From Treponema bryantii (GTDB taxonomy: Bacteria; Spirochaetota; Spirochaetia; Treponematales; Treponemataceae): DNA of 64,000 nucleotides. The stretch lies in the NCBI RefSeq assembly GCF_900111035.1, contig NZ_FOFU01000002.1:186001-250000 (forward strand), in the 5' to 3' direction. The position numbers were made by a program, and so were the translations under genes. The notes under the pieces were generated by a model. It did no database searches and had not been told where the DNA came from. It saw only the letters and a list, made by a program, of their open reading frames with translations. Shown in pieces: positions 26,580 to 36,345 of the stretch (its first letter is position 1; every line of letters starts with the position of its first letter).

Positions 26580-26834
26580 TTACTCAGCAGCAGCTGAAGT
26601 TTCTTCTGCAGGAGCCTCTGTAGCAGCTGCTTCAGCTGCAGGCTTAGCCTTTCTTGCTTCTACGCGAGCTTCATTCTTAAGCTTAGCGTTGCAGAACTTA
26701 CATACTTTTACAGTCTGACCATTAATTTCCTTTTCCCAAAGAACTTTGATGTCTATCTTTCCACAGATAGCACAAGTTCCTTTTCCGTGTGCAGGTAATG
26801 ATCTAATTCCAGATCCACGATGGTTCTTTGACAT
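26580..26834 (-). CDS. Small zinc-ribbon protein at the end of the alpha operon
   Basis: Not assigned to a named family. The 84-residue protein has a clear zinc ribbon (Cys21/Cys24 and Cys45/Cys48) and a basic N-terminus. Its low-complexity tail is rich in Ala and Glu. It is 19 nt after rplQ and before the operon terminator, so it is made together with ribosomal proteins and RNA polymerase alpha. The pattern suggests RNA or ribosome association (inference). Confidence 0.75.
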   Translation of the reverse strand: MSKNHRGSGIRSLPAHGKGTCAICGKIDIKVLWEKEINGQTVKVCKFCNAKLKNEARVEARKAKPAAEAAATEAPAEETSAAAE

Positions 26835-26853
26835 ATCAAACTCCTATTTAAGC

Positions 26854-27366
26854 TTAGTTAGCAGGAGCTTCTTCTTTCTTTTCAGAAGCTTTCTTTGTAG
26901 TTTTCTTTGGCTTAGCCTCAGAACTTGCATCTTTTGCCTTTGCTGCAGGCTTCTTAGCCTTAGGCTCAGCCTTCTTTGCAGGTTTTTCTTCAGACTTTTC
27001 AGCATCAAGCTTATAGTCAACCAGCTCAAGAATTACAACGTCTGCAGCATCGCCCTGACGATATCCAAGCTTAAGAACACGTGTATAACCACCGTTTCTT
27101 TCCTTCATGCGAGGACCAATCTCTGTGAAAAGCTTGTTCAAGATTTTTTCATCCTGAATAAACTTTGCAGCTTCACGACGATTGTGTACAGTATCTTCCT
27201 TAGCTCTAGTAATGAGCTTTTCAGCTGACTTTCTTACTTCAAGAGCCTTAGATTTAGTTGTAGTAATACGCTCATATCTGAAGAGCGAAGTTACCATATT
27301 GCGTGACATAGCACGGCGGTGTGCTGTTGTACGTGAAAGCGGATTAAAACCATTTCTATGATTCAT
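26854..27366 (-). CDS. rplQ: 50S ribosomal protein L17
   Basis: L17 core ([21 protein letters not shown]) in the first 120 residues, with a 50-residue Lys/Ala-rich tail that many L17 proteins lack; total 170. Its start overlaps the rpoA end by 11 nt, so they are coupled. Confidence 0.97.
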   Translation of the reverse strand: MNHRNGFNPLSRTTAHRRAMSRNMVTSLFRYERITTTKSKALEVRKSAEKLITRAKEDTVHNRREAAKFIQDEKILNKLFTEIGPRMKERNGGYTRVLKLGYRQGDAADVVILELVDYKLDAEKSEEKPAKKAEPKAKKPAAKAKDASSEAKPKKTTKKASEKKEEAPAN

Positions 27367-28414
27367 CGTTTTCTTCCTTCTGCTTAATTATATTGGCAGC
27401 ATTCTTCAGATGACTATAATCTGTCATACCAAGTGTAAGGTTCCATTCCTGGAGCTTTTCCTTGATTTCCTGCAGACTCTTCTTTCCAAAGTTTCTAGTC
27501 TTTGCAATGTCATCTTCAGTCTTCTTAGTTAATTCGCCGATTGTACGAATATTTGCATTCTTTAAACAATTTGATGAACGTACTGAAAGCTCAAGTTCCT
27601 CAACTGGAGTGTCGAGAATCTTCTTGATTGTCTCATCGCCCTCGTCACCTTCATCACCACCAGAAATTTCACTGTCGTTGAAGTTGATAAAGATAGCAAA
27701 ATGATCTTTAGCAATCTTTGCAGCCTCACCCAATGCATTTACAGGTGAAATTGTTCCATCAGTCCAAATCTCAAGAACAAGCTTATCGTAGTCATTACGC
27801 TGACCAACACGACAAGGCTCAATAGAATATTTTACTTTTGGAACAGGAGTGAAAATGGCATCCATAGGAATTGTACCAACAACCTCTATGTAATGTTCAT
27901 TCGTTTCTGCAGGTACGTATCCTCTACCAAGGTCAACCTGAATTTCAATATCAAGCTGAGCGCCTTCCATCATGGTAAAGATAACCTGATCTTTAGTCAT
28001 AACTTCGAGCTGACCTTCCTTAGCAAAATTATCACTCTTTACTACACCAGGGCCTTTGAATTCATACTGAATAGTGTCTGATTCAACGTCCTCTGGCAAG
28101 CACAAACGTATCATCTTAAGACTGTTGATAATCTCAAGTGTATCTTCAGCTACATTTGGAATTGCTTCAAATTCACTGGAAATTACATGAGAAATACCAC
28201 TCTCGTCATAAGATGTAATACGGATAGAGGTAATTGCATAACCTTGGATAGATGACAACAATACTCTTCTTAAAGTGTTTCCAACTGTTGTACCAAAACC
28301 TGTTTCAAACGGGTAGGCATAGAACTTCTGATAATTCGGATTGGTACTGTCAATCGGTTCAAATGAAATACCTTTAGGTTTTTTGAAACCTTTAAGCAAG
28401 TTTTTGCGAGCCAT
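27356..28414 (-). CDS. rpoA: RNA polymerase subunit alpha
   Basis: The alpha subunit nucleates RNA polymerase assembly and its C-terminal domain contacts DNA and activators. The 352 residues comprise the dimerising N-terminal domain (about 1-235), an unusually acidic linker ([10 protein letters not shown]) and the helix-hairpin-helix C-terminal domain ([18 protein letters not shown] region). It is somewhat longer than the common 330 residues, mainly at the linker and C-terminus. Confidence 0.98.
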   Translation of the reverse strand: MARKNLLKGFKKPKGISFEPIDSTNPNYQKFYAYPFETGFGTTVGNTLRRVLLSSIQGYAITSIRITSYDESGISHVISSEFEAIPNVAEDTLEIINSLKMIRLCLPEDVESDTIQYEFKGPGVVKSDNFAKEGQLEVMTKDQVIFTMMEGAQLDIEIQVDLGRGYVPAETNEHYIEVVGTIPMDAIFTPVPKVKYSIEPCRVGQRNDYDKLVLEIWTDGTISPVNALGEAAKIAKDHFAIFINFNDSEISGGDEGDEGDETIKKILDTPVEELELSVRSSNCLKNANIRTIGELTKKTEDDIAKTRNFGKKSLQEIKEKLQEWNLTLGMTDYSHLKNAANIIKQKEENDES

Positions 28415-28429
28415 CTAAACTCCTCTTTA

Positions 28430-29029
28430 TTATTTAGAATAATATTCAACAATAAGGTTCTCTTTAACTGCGTAGTCAATATCTGAACGTGCAGCCAAGC
28501 TTACAACCTTTCCAGTAAATTTTTCAGCATCTACTTCGAGCCAACCAGGAACTACTTTGTTATCGCTGTTAGCGAGAACAATAGTCTTGATTCCAGCAGA
28601 AGTTCTGCTTTCTTCTTTGATAGAAATCTCATCGCCTACTTTTACGAGGTAAGAAGGAATATCAACCTTCTTTCCGTTTACAGTAATATGACCGTGATTT
28701 ACCATCTGTCTTGCCTGCTGACGTGTCTTAGCAAATCCCATTCTATAGATAACATTATCAAGACGAGATTCAAGGATCTGCAGCAAAACTTCACCAGTTA
28801 CGCCAGTCTTTTTTGTAGCCATTACATAGTACTTGCGGAACTGCTTCTCGAGAACACCATAGATGAAGCGGAGCTTCTGCTTTTCTGTAAGCTGAAGACC
28901 GTATTCAGACTTCTTAGCGCGTCTAACTTCTTTCTGATTTCTCTTTGATTCCTTTGTATAACCCATTACAACTGGGTTGATACCCAAGGCTTTACATCTC
29001 TTTAAGAGAGGCTGTGTGCTTTTACCCAT
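28430..29029 (-). CDS. rpsD: 30S ribosomal protein S4
   Basis: S4, 199 residues, is a primary 16S rRNA binder and assembly initiator. The S4 domain (SRLDNVIYRMGFAKTRQQAR) is intact, but the N-terminal zinc-cysteine motif of many S4 proteins is absent. In other bacteria S4 represses the alpha operon by binding its leader. AAGGAG precedes the ATG. Confidence 0.97.
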   Translation of the reverse strand: MGKSTQPLLKRCKALGINPVVMGYTKESKRNQKEVRRAKKSEYGLQLTEKQKLRFIYGVLEKQFRKYYVMATKKTGVTGEVLLQILESRLDNVIYRMGFAKTRQQARQMVNHGHITVNGKKVDIPSYLVKVGDEISIKEESRTSAGIKTIVLANSDNKVVPGWLEVDAEKFTGKVVSLAARSDIDYAVKENLIVEYYSK

Positions 29030-29048
29030 AACGTATTCTCCTTAAGAT

Positions 29049-29429
29049 TTACATGCGTCGAGTCTTACGAGGACGACAGCCATTGTGAGGAATTGGAGTA
29101 ACATCAGAAATAGACTTTACTCTCAAGCCCATAGCACCAATAGAACGGATAGCGTTTTCACGACCCATTCCTGGTCCCTTTACATATACGTGTACTTCAC
29201 GTAAACCGTAACTTGCAGCCTTCTGCAAAGCTGTTTCAGCAACAGACTGTGCAGCAAAAGGAGTAGACTTCTTTGCTCCACGGAATCCGAGTCCGCCTGA
29301 AGATGCCCATGAAAGAGCATTTCCCTTCATGTCTGTTACAGTTACGATAGTATTATTGAACGTAGCCTGGATATAAACATTTCCTTCGTATACGCTCTTT
29401 TTTTCCTTTCGTTTCTTAACGGTAGCCAT
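29049..29429 (-). CDS. rpsK: 30S ribosomal protein S11
   Basis: S11, 126 residues, is a platform protein of the small subunit. It shows the conserved [31 protein letters not shown] and the C-terminal [20 protein letters not shown] precedes the start by 7 nt. Confidence 0.98.
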   Translation of the reverse strand: MATVKKRKEKKSVYEGNVYIQATFNNTIVTVTDMKGNALSWASSGGLGFRGAKKSTPFAAQSVAETALQKAASYGLREVHVYVKGPGMGRENAIRSIGAMGLRVKSISDVTPIPHNGCRPRKTRRM

Positions 29430-29444
29430 TATCTATCCTCCGCC

Positions 29445-29813
29445 TTATGCTTTCTTCTTGTTAGCAACAGTCTTCTTCTTACCCTTACGAGTACGTGCAT
29501 TTGTACGAGTTCTCTGACCGCGTACTGGAAGACCTCTCTTGTGACGAAGACCACGATAGCAACCAATATCCATCAAACGCTTAAGGTTAAGACCGATTTC
29601 TGAACGGAGACGTCCTTCAGTCTTGTATTCAGCGTCCATGATTTCACGAATTCTTGCCAATTCATCCTGTGTAAGATCGTTAGCCATTTTTGTTGGTTCA
29701 ATCTTAGCTTTTTCGCAAATTTCTTTTGCAGATGAACGGCCGATACCATAAATATAAGTTAAAGCAACAACTGTGTGCTTATTAGGGATATCAACTCCCG
29801 CAATTCGAGCCAT
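29445..29813 (-). CDS. rpsM: 30S ribosomal protein S13
   Basis: S13, 122 residues, contacts the large subunit and P-site tRNA. Visible are [11 protein letters not shown], the helix-hairpin-helix [15 protein letters not shown] and the basic tail [16 protein letters not shown]. Confidence 0.98.
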   Translation of the reverse strand: MARIAGVDIPNKHTVVALTYIYGIGRSSAKEICEKAKIEPTKMANDLTQDELARIREIMDAEYKTEGRLRSEIGLNLKRLMDIGCYRGLRHKRGLPVRGQRTRTNARTRKGKKKTVANKKKA

Positions 29814-29830
29814 CTGTTTCTCCTTAAGCC

Positions 29831-29944
29831 TTAGCCCTGTCTCTGCTTATGTTTTGGGTTTGAACAAATGATACGGATAATACCATTTCTCTTAATTACC
29901 TTACACTTATCACAGATAGGTTTTACACTGGTTCGTACTTTCAT
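29831..29944 (-). CDS. rpmJ: 50S ribosomal protein L36
   Basis: This 37-residue protein reads [20 protein letters not shown] at its start and ends NPKHKQRQG. It is the zinc-binding form, with Cys11, Cys14, Cys27 and His32. It is the first gene after the leader hairpin between secY and the alpha operon. Confidence 0.97.
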   Translation of the reverse strand: MKVRTSVKPICDKCKVIKRNGIIRIICSNPKHKQRQG

Positions 29945-29967
29945 ATAAAAGCCCCCATGAGAATATT

Positions 29968-30013
29968 TTTTACCGAATTTTAGGCACCTCGCAATGAGAG
30001 CAATTCGGTAAAA
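29968..30013 (-). promoter_or_regulatory. Leader hairpin of the rpmJ-rpsMKD-rpoA-rplQ operon
   Basis: A perfect 12-bp inverted repeat, TTTTACCGAATT/AATTCGGTAAAA (29968-29979 with 30002-30013), ends 23 nt before the rpmJ ATG. It is not followed by uridines on the minus strand, so it is not a normal terminator. Just upstream is an extended -10-like TGATATATT, suggesting an internal promoter. S4-type feedback at this site is possible. Confidence 0.55.
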
Positions 30014-30078
30014 GATAATATATCACATATTCCCAGTTCTTTTCTACTGTTAATTCACGAATTTTCTAAAATTTCTTT

Positions 30079-31413
30079 CTAGAGATTTCGTGATCTAATT
30101 TTGCCCTTCTTTGTAAGTCCTTCATGATGATGCATTTTAAGGAGAGCCTCAACCTGACTCATTGTATCAAGATCAACACCAATCAAAATGATCAGTGAAG
30201 TTCCGCCCATAAGCTGTGCAACTGACTGTGGAAATCCGAACCAGCTCTGAATGAGGGTTGGGATAATAGCAATCAATGCAAGGAACAATGAACCTGGTAA
30301 TATAAGTCTGTTCAATATCTTTGTAAGGTACTCTTCTGTCTTATCTGTACGCACACCCGGAATGGAGCCGCCGTTTTCACGGATGTTCTTTGCAATTTCT
30401 GTAGGGTTCAGTGTTACCTGAGTGTAGAAGTAAGCAAAGAAGATAATAAGAATAACCAATACTATATTGTACCACATTCCATTAGGAGTAAGAACTCTTG
30501 CGATAGAACTAATCCATCTTGCAGAATTTTCTCCCTTTGCGACTGACTGAACAAACATCAGTGGCATTGTAAGAATTGAGTTTGCAAAAATCAAAGGAAT
30601 AACGTTTGAAGGGTTAACCTTGAAAGGAATGTATGTGCTCTGTCCGCCATACATTTTTCTTCCTACTACGCGTTTAGCATAGTGTACAGGAATCTTTCTC
30701 TGTCCTGACTCTTCATAAATTACCAATCCGATAATTGCAATGAACATGATGATTACAAGGATAACAAATACAAGCTGAATTTCGCCAGCCTTTACTTTCT
30801 GAGCAAGCTCAACAATAGCATTAGGCAAGCGGGCAACAATACCTGCAAAAATCATCATTGAAATACCATTTCCAATACCGCGAGCTGTAATCTGATCGCC
30901 TAACCAAACAGTAACCATAGATCCGGTTGTTACTGTTACGAGGAAGAGGGCCTTGAAGGCCATCTTATTCTCGAGAACAATACAACCAGGGATACTGTTT
31001 GCATAAACTGACATACCCCAAGCCTGGATAACACAAACAATGATTGTTCCAATACGTGTGTACTGAGCAATCTTTCTCTGGCCACCATCTTCCTGAGATA
31101 TGCGTTTAAGGAACGGGAAAATAATCACAGCAAGCTGCATAATAATCTGCATTGAGATATAAGGCATTACACCAAGCATCAAAATAGAGAAGTTAGAAAA
31201 AGCTCCTCCTACGAAGAAGTCCATGTAACTGGCGAATGCGTTCTTATTCTGCGCAGCTAAATCGTCAAAGTATTTAATAAGAACATTTGCATCAATTCCT
31301 GGTACTGTAATTACAGATCCTAAACGGAAAACTGCGAGAATCAGGAATGTAAAGAACAAACGGTCTCTAATTTCTTTAACTTTAAACATATTAACAATTG
31401 GATTGCTTGCCAT
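30079..31413 (-). CDS. secY: Protein translocase subunit SecY
   Basis: This is the channel-forming subunit of the Sec translocon, 444 residues with ten predicted membrane helices. The landmark motifs are GITARGIGNGISMMIFAGI-like (DQITARGIGNGISM), YYGGQSTYIPFKVN-type (MYGGQSTYIPFKVNPSNVIP) and IRENGGSIPGVR. It is the last gene of the spc part. The adk, map and infA genes that often follow are absent here. Confidence 0.98.
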   Translation of the reverse strand: MASNPIVNMFKVKEIRDRLFFTFLILAVFRLGSVITVPGIDANVLIKYFDDLAAQNKNAFASYMDFFVGGAFSNFSILMLGVMPYISMQIIMQLAVIIFPFLKRISQEDGGQRKIAQYTRIGTIIVCVIQAWGMSVYANSIPGCIVLENKMAFKALFLVTVTTGSMVTVWLGDQITARGIGNGISMMIFAGIVARLPNAIVELAQKVKAGEIQLVFVILVIIMFIAIIGLVIYEESGQRKIPVHYAKRVVGRKMYGGQSTYIPFKVNPSNVIPLIFANSILTMPLMFVQSVAKGENSARWISSIARVLTPNGMWYNIVLVILIIFFAYFYTQVTLNPTEIAKNIRENGGSIPGVRTDKTEEYLTKILNRLILPGSLFLALIAIIPTLIQSWFGFPQSVAQLMGGTSLIILIGVDLDTMSQVEALLKMHHHEGLTKKGKIRSRNL

Positions 31414-31426
31414 GTTCTACTCCGCC

Positions 31427-31909
31427 TTATTTTGCTTCTTCAGCAGATGCTTCAGCAGTTTTTACTGAACCACCAGCTTTTTCGATTTTTGCTTTTGCAG
31501 ATTCAGAAACTTTGTCAACAACAATGTTCAATTTCTTTGTAACTTCGCCGTTTCCAAGAATCTTTACGAGAGGAGCACTCTTCAAAGAGATGAATCCCTT
31601 TGCTGCGAGAGCTGCCTTATCTACAGTTGCGCCATCATCGAATTTTGCATCAAGAAGCTCAACATTTATACATACATATTCTTTCTTAAAAGGATAGTTT
31701 GAGAAACCTTTGCGTGCAATACGTCTGTAAAGAGGCATCTGTCCACCTTCAAAACCTACGTAAGGACCAGCCTTACCAGATCTTGACTGCTGACCTTTGT
31801 TACCCTTACCAGCAGTTGTACCGAGTCCTGAAGAAGAACCACGTCCAACACGCTTAGGATTTTTGTTAGCACCCTGAGGAGCGCTAAGAATTGGATTATA
31901 CTCTGCCAT
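31427..31909 (-). CDS. rplO: 50S ribosomal protein L15
   Basis: L15, 160 residues, with the conserved Gly-rich N-terminus (KRVGRGSSSGLGTTAGKGNK) and an extra Ala/Glu-rich tail after residue 145. It lies between rpmD and secY, with a 13-nt gap to secY. Confidence 0.97.
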   Translation of the reverse strand: MAEYNPILSAPQGANKNPKRVGRGSSSGLGTTAGKGNKGQQSRSGKAGPYVGFEGGQMPLYRRIARKGFSNYPFKKEYVCINVELLDAKFDDGATVDKAALAAKGFISLKSAPLVKILGNGEVTKKLNIVVDKVSESAKAKIEKAGGSVKTAEASAEEAK

Positions 31910-31910
31910 T

Positions 31911-32093
31911 TTAGATCTCCTCTACCTTTACAAGGTGTGATACAGCAGCAACCATACCGCGAACAGCGTCTGTGTCTGGGAGTGTGTTAGAAGAAGAAAT
32001 CTTCTTAAGTCCAAGACTGCGAACTGTTGCTTTCTTTTCTGGTTTCTGACCAATAACGCTTCTAATTAATGTAACTTTCAACTGCTTAGCCAT
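31911..32093 (-). CDS. rpmD: 50S ribosomal protein L30
   Basis: L30, 60 residues, with LKVTLIRSVIGQKPEKKATV and LGLKKISSSNTLPDT. It lies between rpsE and rplO with gaps of only 1-3 nt. Confidence 0.96.
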   Translation of the reverse strand: MAKQLKVTLIRSVIGQKPEKKATVRSLGLKKISSSNTLPDTDAVRGMVAAVSHLVKVEEI

Positions 32094-32096
32094 ACA

Positions 32097-32612
32097 TTAA
32101 CCCCACAATTCGTCCAGAGTTTTACCTCTGTTGGCAGCAACCTTCTTTGCGTCCATAAGCTTTGAGATAGCGTCGAATGTTGCGCGAACAACATTTACTG
32201 CTGAGTTAGAACCCAAAGACTTAGACTGAACGTCTGTTGCACCAGCTGCATCCATAATTGCACGTACAGTACCACCAGCGATAATTCCAGTACCGGAACA
32301 AGCTGGCATAAGCAATACTTCAGAACTCTTGTATTTACCAATGATTTCGTGTGGCAAAGTGCCGTTCTTCATAGGAATTACTACAAGATTTCTCTTTGCA
32401 CGATCAATACTCTTCTTAATAGCTTCAGATACGTCATTAGCTTTACCAAGTCCGTATCCTACGCGACCTTTTCCATCTCCAACAACAGTAAGAGCAGAGA
32501 AAGACATACGACGTCCACCCTTTACAGTCTTACATGTTCTGTTAAGAGTAACGAGCTTTTCTACAAACTCCTTCTCTTTTGGATCTTTATCAAAGTTTTT
32601 CTGATGTTCCAT
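32097..32612 (-). CDS. rpsE: 30S ribosomal protein S5
   Basis: S5, 171 residues, contributes to decoding accuracy. The double-stranded RNA-binding domain (VEKLVTLNRTCKTVKGGRRM) and the C-terminal domain (GTGIIAGGTVRAIMDAAG) are intact. Confidence 0.98.
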   Translation of the reverse strand: MEHQKNFDKDPKEKEFVEKLVTLNRTCKTVKGGRRMSFSALTVVGDGKGRVGYGLGKANDVSEAIKKSIDRAKRNLVVIPMKNGTLPHEIIGKYKSSEVLLMPACSGTGIIAGGTVRAIMDAAGATDVQSKSLGSNSAVNVVRATFDAISKLMDAKKVAANRGKTLDELWG

Positions 32613-32620
32613 AGTAACTC

Positions 32621-32983
32621 CTAGAATTCGATACCAGCTTTACGGGCACCATCAGCGAAAGCTTTTACAACACCATGGTACAAGTAACCATTTCTGTCGA
32701 ATACAACCTTAGTTACATTCTTGTCCTTAAGGCGTGCTCCGAAAGCTTCACCAAGCTTTGCAGCTCCATCAGTATTTGGCTTAAGAGCAGCAAATTCTTT
32801 TTCCAAAGTTGAGATTGAAGCTAAAGTCTTTCCTTCATTATCATCAATTACCTGTACTGAAATATTCTTGTTACTGCGAGTGATAGTCATTCTTGGTCTC
32901 TCAGCAGTTCCGAAAATTGACTTACGGATATGAATCTTTCTGTGCAAGCGTTTTCTGTTTTTATCGTTCATCTTCTTAAACAT
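32621..32983 (-). CDS. rplR: 50S ribosomal protein L18
   Basis: L18, 120 residues, binds 5S rRNA. Visible are [28 protein letters not shown] and the C-terminal [20 protein letters not shown]. Confidence 0.97.
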   Translation of the reverse strand: MFKKMNDKNRKRLHRKIHIRKSIFGTAERPRMTITRSNKNISVQVIDDNEGKTLASISTLEKEFAALKPNTDGAAKLGEAFGARLKDKNVTKVVFDRNGYLYHGVVKAFADGARKAGIEF

Positions 32984-32994
32984 ATAGCTTCACC

Positions 32995-33534
32995 TTATTT
33001 AACACCAGTCTTACCGACTTTACGTCTGATAACTTCGTTGTCATAACGAATACCCTTTCCTTTGTAAGGTTCAGGTTTTCGTAACTTACGAATCTGAGAA
33101 CTGAATTCTCCAACCAACTGCTTGTCGATACCTGAAATTGTAAGCTTTCCATCTGGAGTTGCAACAACTGTAAGTCCTTCTGGAATGATTGCAATGTAGT
33201 CACTTGAGTAACCGAGGTTCATTACAAGCTCTTTACCCTTTACTTCTGCACGGTAACCAACACCAGTGATAACAAGAGTCTTTGTAAAGCCTTCTGTTAC
33301 ACCTTTTACCATGTTGTTGAGCAAACTTCTGTAAAGTCCATGATAAGCATTTGTCTGCTTAGCATTGTTCTTAGTTGTAAGAACTACTTCAGTTCCTTCA
33401 ACCTTGATTTCAATTTCATCATGGAAGCTCTGCTTAAGTTCACCCTTTGGACCTTTTACAGAAATAACACCGTTTGCAACGTTTACTGTTACACCTGCTG
33501 GAATAGCAACAGGAAGTTTACCTACTTTAGACAT
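32995..33534 (-). CDS. rplF: 50S ribosomal protein L6
   Basis: L6, 179 residues, lies near the factor-binding site. It has two repeated L6 folds and the signature [19 protein letters not shown] near the C-terminus. Confidence 0.98.
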   Translation of the reverse strand: MSKVGKLPVAIPAGVTVNVANGVISVKGPKGELKQSFHDEIEIKVEGTEVVLTTKNNAKQTNAYHGLYRSLLNNMVKGVTEGFTKTLVITGVGYRAEVKGKELVMNLGYSSDYIAIIPEGLTVVATPDGKLTISGIDKQLVGEFSSQIRKLRKPEPYKGKGIRYDNEVIRRKVGKTGVK

Positions 33535-33549
33535 TTCTTCCTCCCCCTA

Positions 33550-33948
33550 TTACCAAACAGTACATACCAATTCGCCACCAACCATCTTTTCAGAAGCTTT
33601 CTTACCAGTTGTTACACCAGCTGAAGTTGAAACGATGATTGTACCATAACCGTTATAAACGCGTGGCAAATCTTTGTAACCAGAATAAACGCGGCGACCA
33701 GGTGTAGAAATCTTCTTAACACCGTGGATTACCGGATTATTATCATCATCATATTTCAAGAAAATGCGAAGTGTGTTCTTTCCTTCTTCCTGAATCTTCT
33801 TAAAGTTTTTGATGTATCCTTCTGTCTTGAGAATCTTTACGATTTCAAGCTTAAGTTTTGATGCAGGAACATCTACTTTCTCGTGGCGGGCCATAGCCGC
33901 ATTACGAACCTTTGTGAGCATGTCTGCTACTGGATCTGATGCACTCAT
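33550..33948 (-). CDS. rpsH: 30S ribosomal protein S8
   Basis: S8, 132 residues, binds the central domain of 16S rRNA and in some bacteria represses the spc operon. Visible are [13 protein letters not shown] and the C-terminal [17 protein letters not shown]. Confidence 0.98.
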   Translation of the reverse strand: MSASDPVADMLTKVRNAAMARHEKVDVPASKLKLEIVKILKTEGYIKNFKKIQEEGKNTLRIFLKYDDDNNPVIHGVKKISTPGRRVYSGYKDLPRVYNGYGTIIVSTSAGVTTGKKASEKMVGGELVCTVW

Positions 33949-33957
33949 TCTATTCTC

Positions 33958-34143
33958 CTACCAACTAGATTTTGTTACGCCAGGAAGCTGGCCTTCGCTT
34001 GCCAATTTGCGGAAGCAGATACGACACATCTTAAACTTACGCAAATATCCACGTGGACGACCGCAAATCTGACAGCGGTTATACTGTCTTGTTTCGTACT
34101 TAGGTTTGCGGGCTGCTTTAATTAACAATGATTTCTTTGCCAT
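33958..34143 (-). CDS. rpsZ: 30S ribosomal protein S14, zinc type
   Basis: This short (61-residue) zinc-binding S14 has Cys24/Cys27 and Cys40/Cys43. It differs from the longer zinc-free S14. It lies between rplE and rpsH as expected in the spc operon. Confidence 0.97.
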   Translation of the reverse strand: MAKKSLLIKAARKPKYETRQYNRCQICGRPRGYLRKFKMCRICFRKLASEGQLPGVTKSSW

Positions 34144-34150
34144 ACTTCAC

Positions 34151-34702
34151 CTACTTGCGGAAAGGCATATTGAACTTAGTAAGAAGTGCTTTTGCTTCAG
34201 CATCAGTGTTTGCACTTGTTACAAAAGTGATATTCATACCAGCGATCTTTGTGATCTTATCGAAGTCGATTTCTGGGAATATCAACTGTTCAGTAATACC
34301 AACTGAGAAATTTCCGTGTCCGTCAAAACCAGTTGCTTTGATTCCGCGGAAATCCTTAATACGTGGGAATGCAACATTGATGAGACGATCAAGGAACTCA
34401 TACATAATGTCACCACGCAATGTTACCATTGCGCCCACTTCATTGCCCTCACGCAGTTTGAAGTTAGCGATACTCTTCTTTGCCTTTGTCTTAACAGCCT
34501 TCTGACCTGTGATTGCTGTGAGGTCAGCTACTGCGGCATCAAGGAGTTTCTTATTTGTGAGAGCTTCACCAACACCCATACTTACAACAATCTTCTTAAT
34601 TGCAGGAATCTGCATTGGAGTTGTGTAGCTGAACTCTTTCATAAGAGCAGGTGCGATTTCGTCTTTATAGACTTTCTTAAGCCGAGGTACGTAATTTGCC
34701 AT
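34151..34702 (-). CDS. rplE: 50S ribosomal protein L5
   Basis: L5 binds 5S rRNA in the central protuberance. The ATG at 34702 is chosen because it overlaps the rplX stop (TAATG) and gives the usual N-terminus [12 protein letters not shown]; 183 residues. The motif [18 protein letters not shown] is intact. Confidence 0.97.
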   Translation of the reverse strand: MANYVPRLKKVYKDEIAPALMKEFSYTTPMQIPAIKKIVVSMGVGEALTNKKLLDAAVADLTAITGQKAVKTKAKKSIANFKLREGNEVGAMVTLRGDIMYEFLDRLINVAFPRIKDFRGIKATGFDGHGNFSVGITEQLIFPEIDFDKITKIAGMNITFVTSANTDAEAKALLTKFNMPFRK

Positions 34703-35016
34703 TACAGAACATCTCCACATTTACGGCAAACGCGAACTTTCTTGTCGCCGTCGATTTTATAACCAATCTTTGTAGGACCGCATTTTTTACATACGATTGC
34801 TACATTTGAAATATTAAGAGGAGCTTCGATCTCAGCGATACCGCCCTGATCCTGCTGGCTTCTCTTCTTCATTGCCTTCTTAACGATATTTACACCAGAA
34901 ACAACAACACGTTCTTTCTTGAGGTCAACGCGAACAACTTCTCCGCGTTTTCCCTTATCTTTTCCAGCAATTACCTCTACTGTATCGTTCTTGCGGATTT
35001 TTGATTTAGTCAACAT
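34702..35016 (-). CDS. rplX: 50S ribosomal protein L24
   Basis: L24, an assembly-initiating protein with a KOW motif ([18 protein letters not shown]). A zinc-ribbon-like CKKC...CRKC pair lies near the C-terminus. The ATG at 35016 (104 residues) has better spacing from AAGGAG than the ATG two codons upstream (35022). Confidence 0.95.
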   Translation of the reverse strand: MLTKSKIRKNDTVEVIAGKDKGKRGEVVRVDLKKERVVVSGVNIVKKAMKKRSQQDQGGIAEIEAPLNISNVAIVCKKCGPTKIGYKIDGDKKVRVCRKCGDVL

Positions 35017-35028
35017 ATTCATTTCTCC

Positions 35029-35397
35029 TTAAAGAACTTCCGGAGCAAGTGAAATGATCTTCATAAAGTCCATATCACGGAGCTCGCGAGCTACAGGTCC
35101 GAAAATACGCTTTCCCTTAGGGTTCTTGCTATCGTCTACGATAACACAAGCGTTATCATCGAAACGGATATAAGTTCCGTCTGGGCGACGGTATTCCTTT
35201 GCCTGACGTACAATTACAGCTTTCTCAATTGTACCCTTTTTGATAGTAGATGTAGGAATTGCATCCTTAATAGCTACTACTACGATATCGCCGATACCAG
35301 CGTATCTGCGATGTGAACCGCCGATAACCTTAATACACTGAGCAATTTTAGCTCCAGAGTTATCAGCAACTGTCATACATGACTGCATCTGAATCAT
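35029..35397 (-). CDS. rplN: 50S ribosomal protein L14
   Basis: L14, 122 residues, with the start [16 protein letters not shown] and the conserved [21 protein letters not shown] end. It forms part of the subunit interface. Confidence 0.98.
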   Translation of the reverse strand: MIQMQSCMTVADNSGAKIAQCIKVIGGSHRRYAGIGDIVVVAIKDAIPTSTIKKGTIEKAVIVRQAKEYRRPDGTYIRFDDNACVIVDDSKNPKGKRIFGPVARELRDMDFMKIISLAPEVL

Positions 35398-35414
35398 AAT
35401 CTTAACTCCTTCGC

Positions 35415-35690
35415 TTATTTAGCACGCTCAATGATTTCTGCAAGGCGCCAGCACTTGTCTTTGCTGAGCGGTCTACATTCAACGATACGTACTGTATCTC
35501 CTATATGAGCATCATTATTTTCATCATGTGCCATATACTTCTTTGATCTGGTAACATACTTCTTGTAAAGACGGTCCATCTTCTTTGATGAAATTGTTAC
35601 GACAATTGTTTTATCCATTTTGTCTGATGTAACAAGACCAACAAATGAACGTTTTGCAGCCTTTACAGTCTGAACAGTATTCTCTTCCAC
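35415..35690 (-). CDS. rpsQ: 30S ribosomal protein S17
   Basis: S17, 91 residues, binds the 5' domain of 16S rRNA. It shows [16 protein letters not shown], a variable loop and the C-terminal [15 protein letters not shown]. Confidence 0.97.
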   Translation of the reverse strand: MEENTVQTVKAAKRSFVGLVTSDKMDKTIVVTISSKKMDRLYKKYVTRSKKYMAHDENNDAHIGDTVRIVECRPLSKDKCWRLAEIIERAK

Positions 35691-35700
35691 GGTTCAGCTC

Positions 35701-35913
35701 CTACTTATTTTCTCCGGCGAGTTCTTTCGCACGGATGAACGTATTAAGGCGTGCGATTTCGCGGCGCATTGTACGTTTCTGCATTGGGTTATCTACATGA
35801 GAAATCACCATCTTGAAACGGAGATCCATGTATTCCTTTTTCAGCTCGTCACGTTTAGCTACGAGTTCTTTATAAGACAGTTCTTTATCGTTCTTTTTCT
35901 TTGAATCAGCCAT
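35701..35913 (-). CDS. rpmC: 50S ribosomal protein L29
   Basis: L29, 70 residues, is a helical hairpin near the exit tunnel. It has ELVAKRDELKKEYMDLRFKM and IARLNTFIRAKEL. Confidence 0.96.
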   Translation of the reverse strand: MADSKKKNDKELSYKELVAKRDELKKEYMDLRFKMVISHVDNPMQKRTMRREIARLNTFIRAKELAGENK

Positions 35914-35923
35914 CTTATTCCTC

Positions 35924-36343
35924 CTAGTCGCGTGTTGGCTTTACAGCAATCTTTGTAATAACTGGAAGCTTATCTGCAGCAAGCTCGAGAGCTCTGTGTG
36001 CGAGATTGATATCTACGCCTCCAACTTCAAACAAAATCATACCCGGTTTGATAACAGCTGCCCAATGATCTGGAGCACCTTTACCCTTACCCATACGAAC
36101 TTCAGCTGGTTTCTTTGTAATTGGCTTGTCTGGGAATACACGAATCCAAACATTACCTTTACGATCCAACTTACGGTTGATGGCAATACGGGCTGCCTCA
36201 ATTACTCTGGCATCAAGCCAGGTTGGTTCCATTGCAACAAGTGCGATGTCACCAAAATCAATGTGATTATCGCGTGTCGCATTTCCTTTTTCGCGACCGC
36301 GCTGTACCTTACGGTGAATTACTCTTTTTGGACTAAGTGGCAT
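35924..36343 (-). CDS. rplP: 50S ribosomal protein L16
   Basis: L16, 139 residues, lies near the A site. It has [40 protein letters not shown] and a conserved [15 protein letters not shown]. Confidence 0.98.
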   Translation of the reverse strand: MPLSPKRVIHRKVQRGREKGNATRDNHIDFGDIALVAMEPTWLDARVIEAARIAINRKLDRKGNVWIRVFPDKPITKKPAEVRMGKGKGAPDHWAAVIKPGMILFEVGGVDINLAHRALELAADKLPVITKIAVKPTRD

Positions 36344-36345
36344 AA

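Noticed and set aside
26746-27228. A 160-codon plus-strand ORF over rplQ and the zinc-ribbon gene
   Set aside because: It is an antisense shadow of two well-supported minus-strand genes and has low-complexity Phe/Leu/Cys/Ser composition.
29987-29996. Second copy of the ATTGCGAGG repeat in the alpha-operon leader
   Set aside because: Only ten bases match, which is expected by chance fairly often in 64 kb, and the crossing stems are absent.
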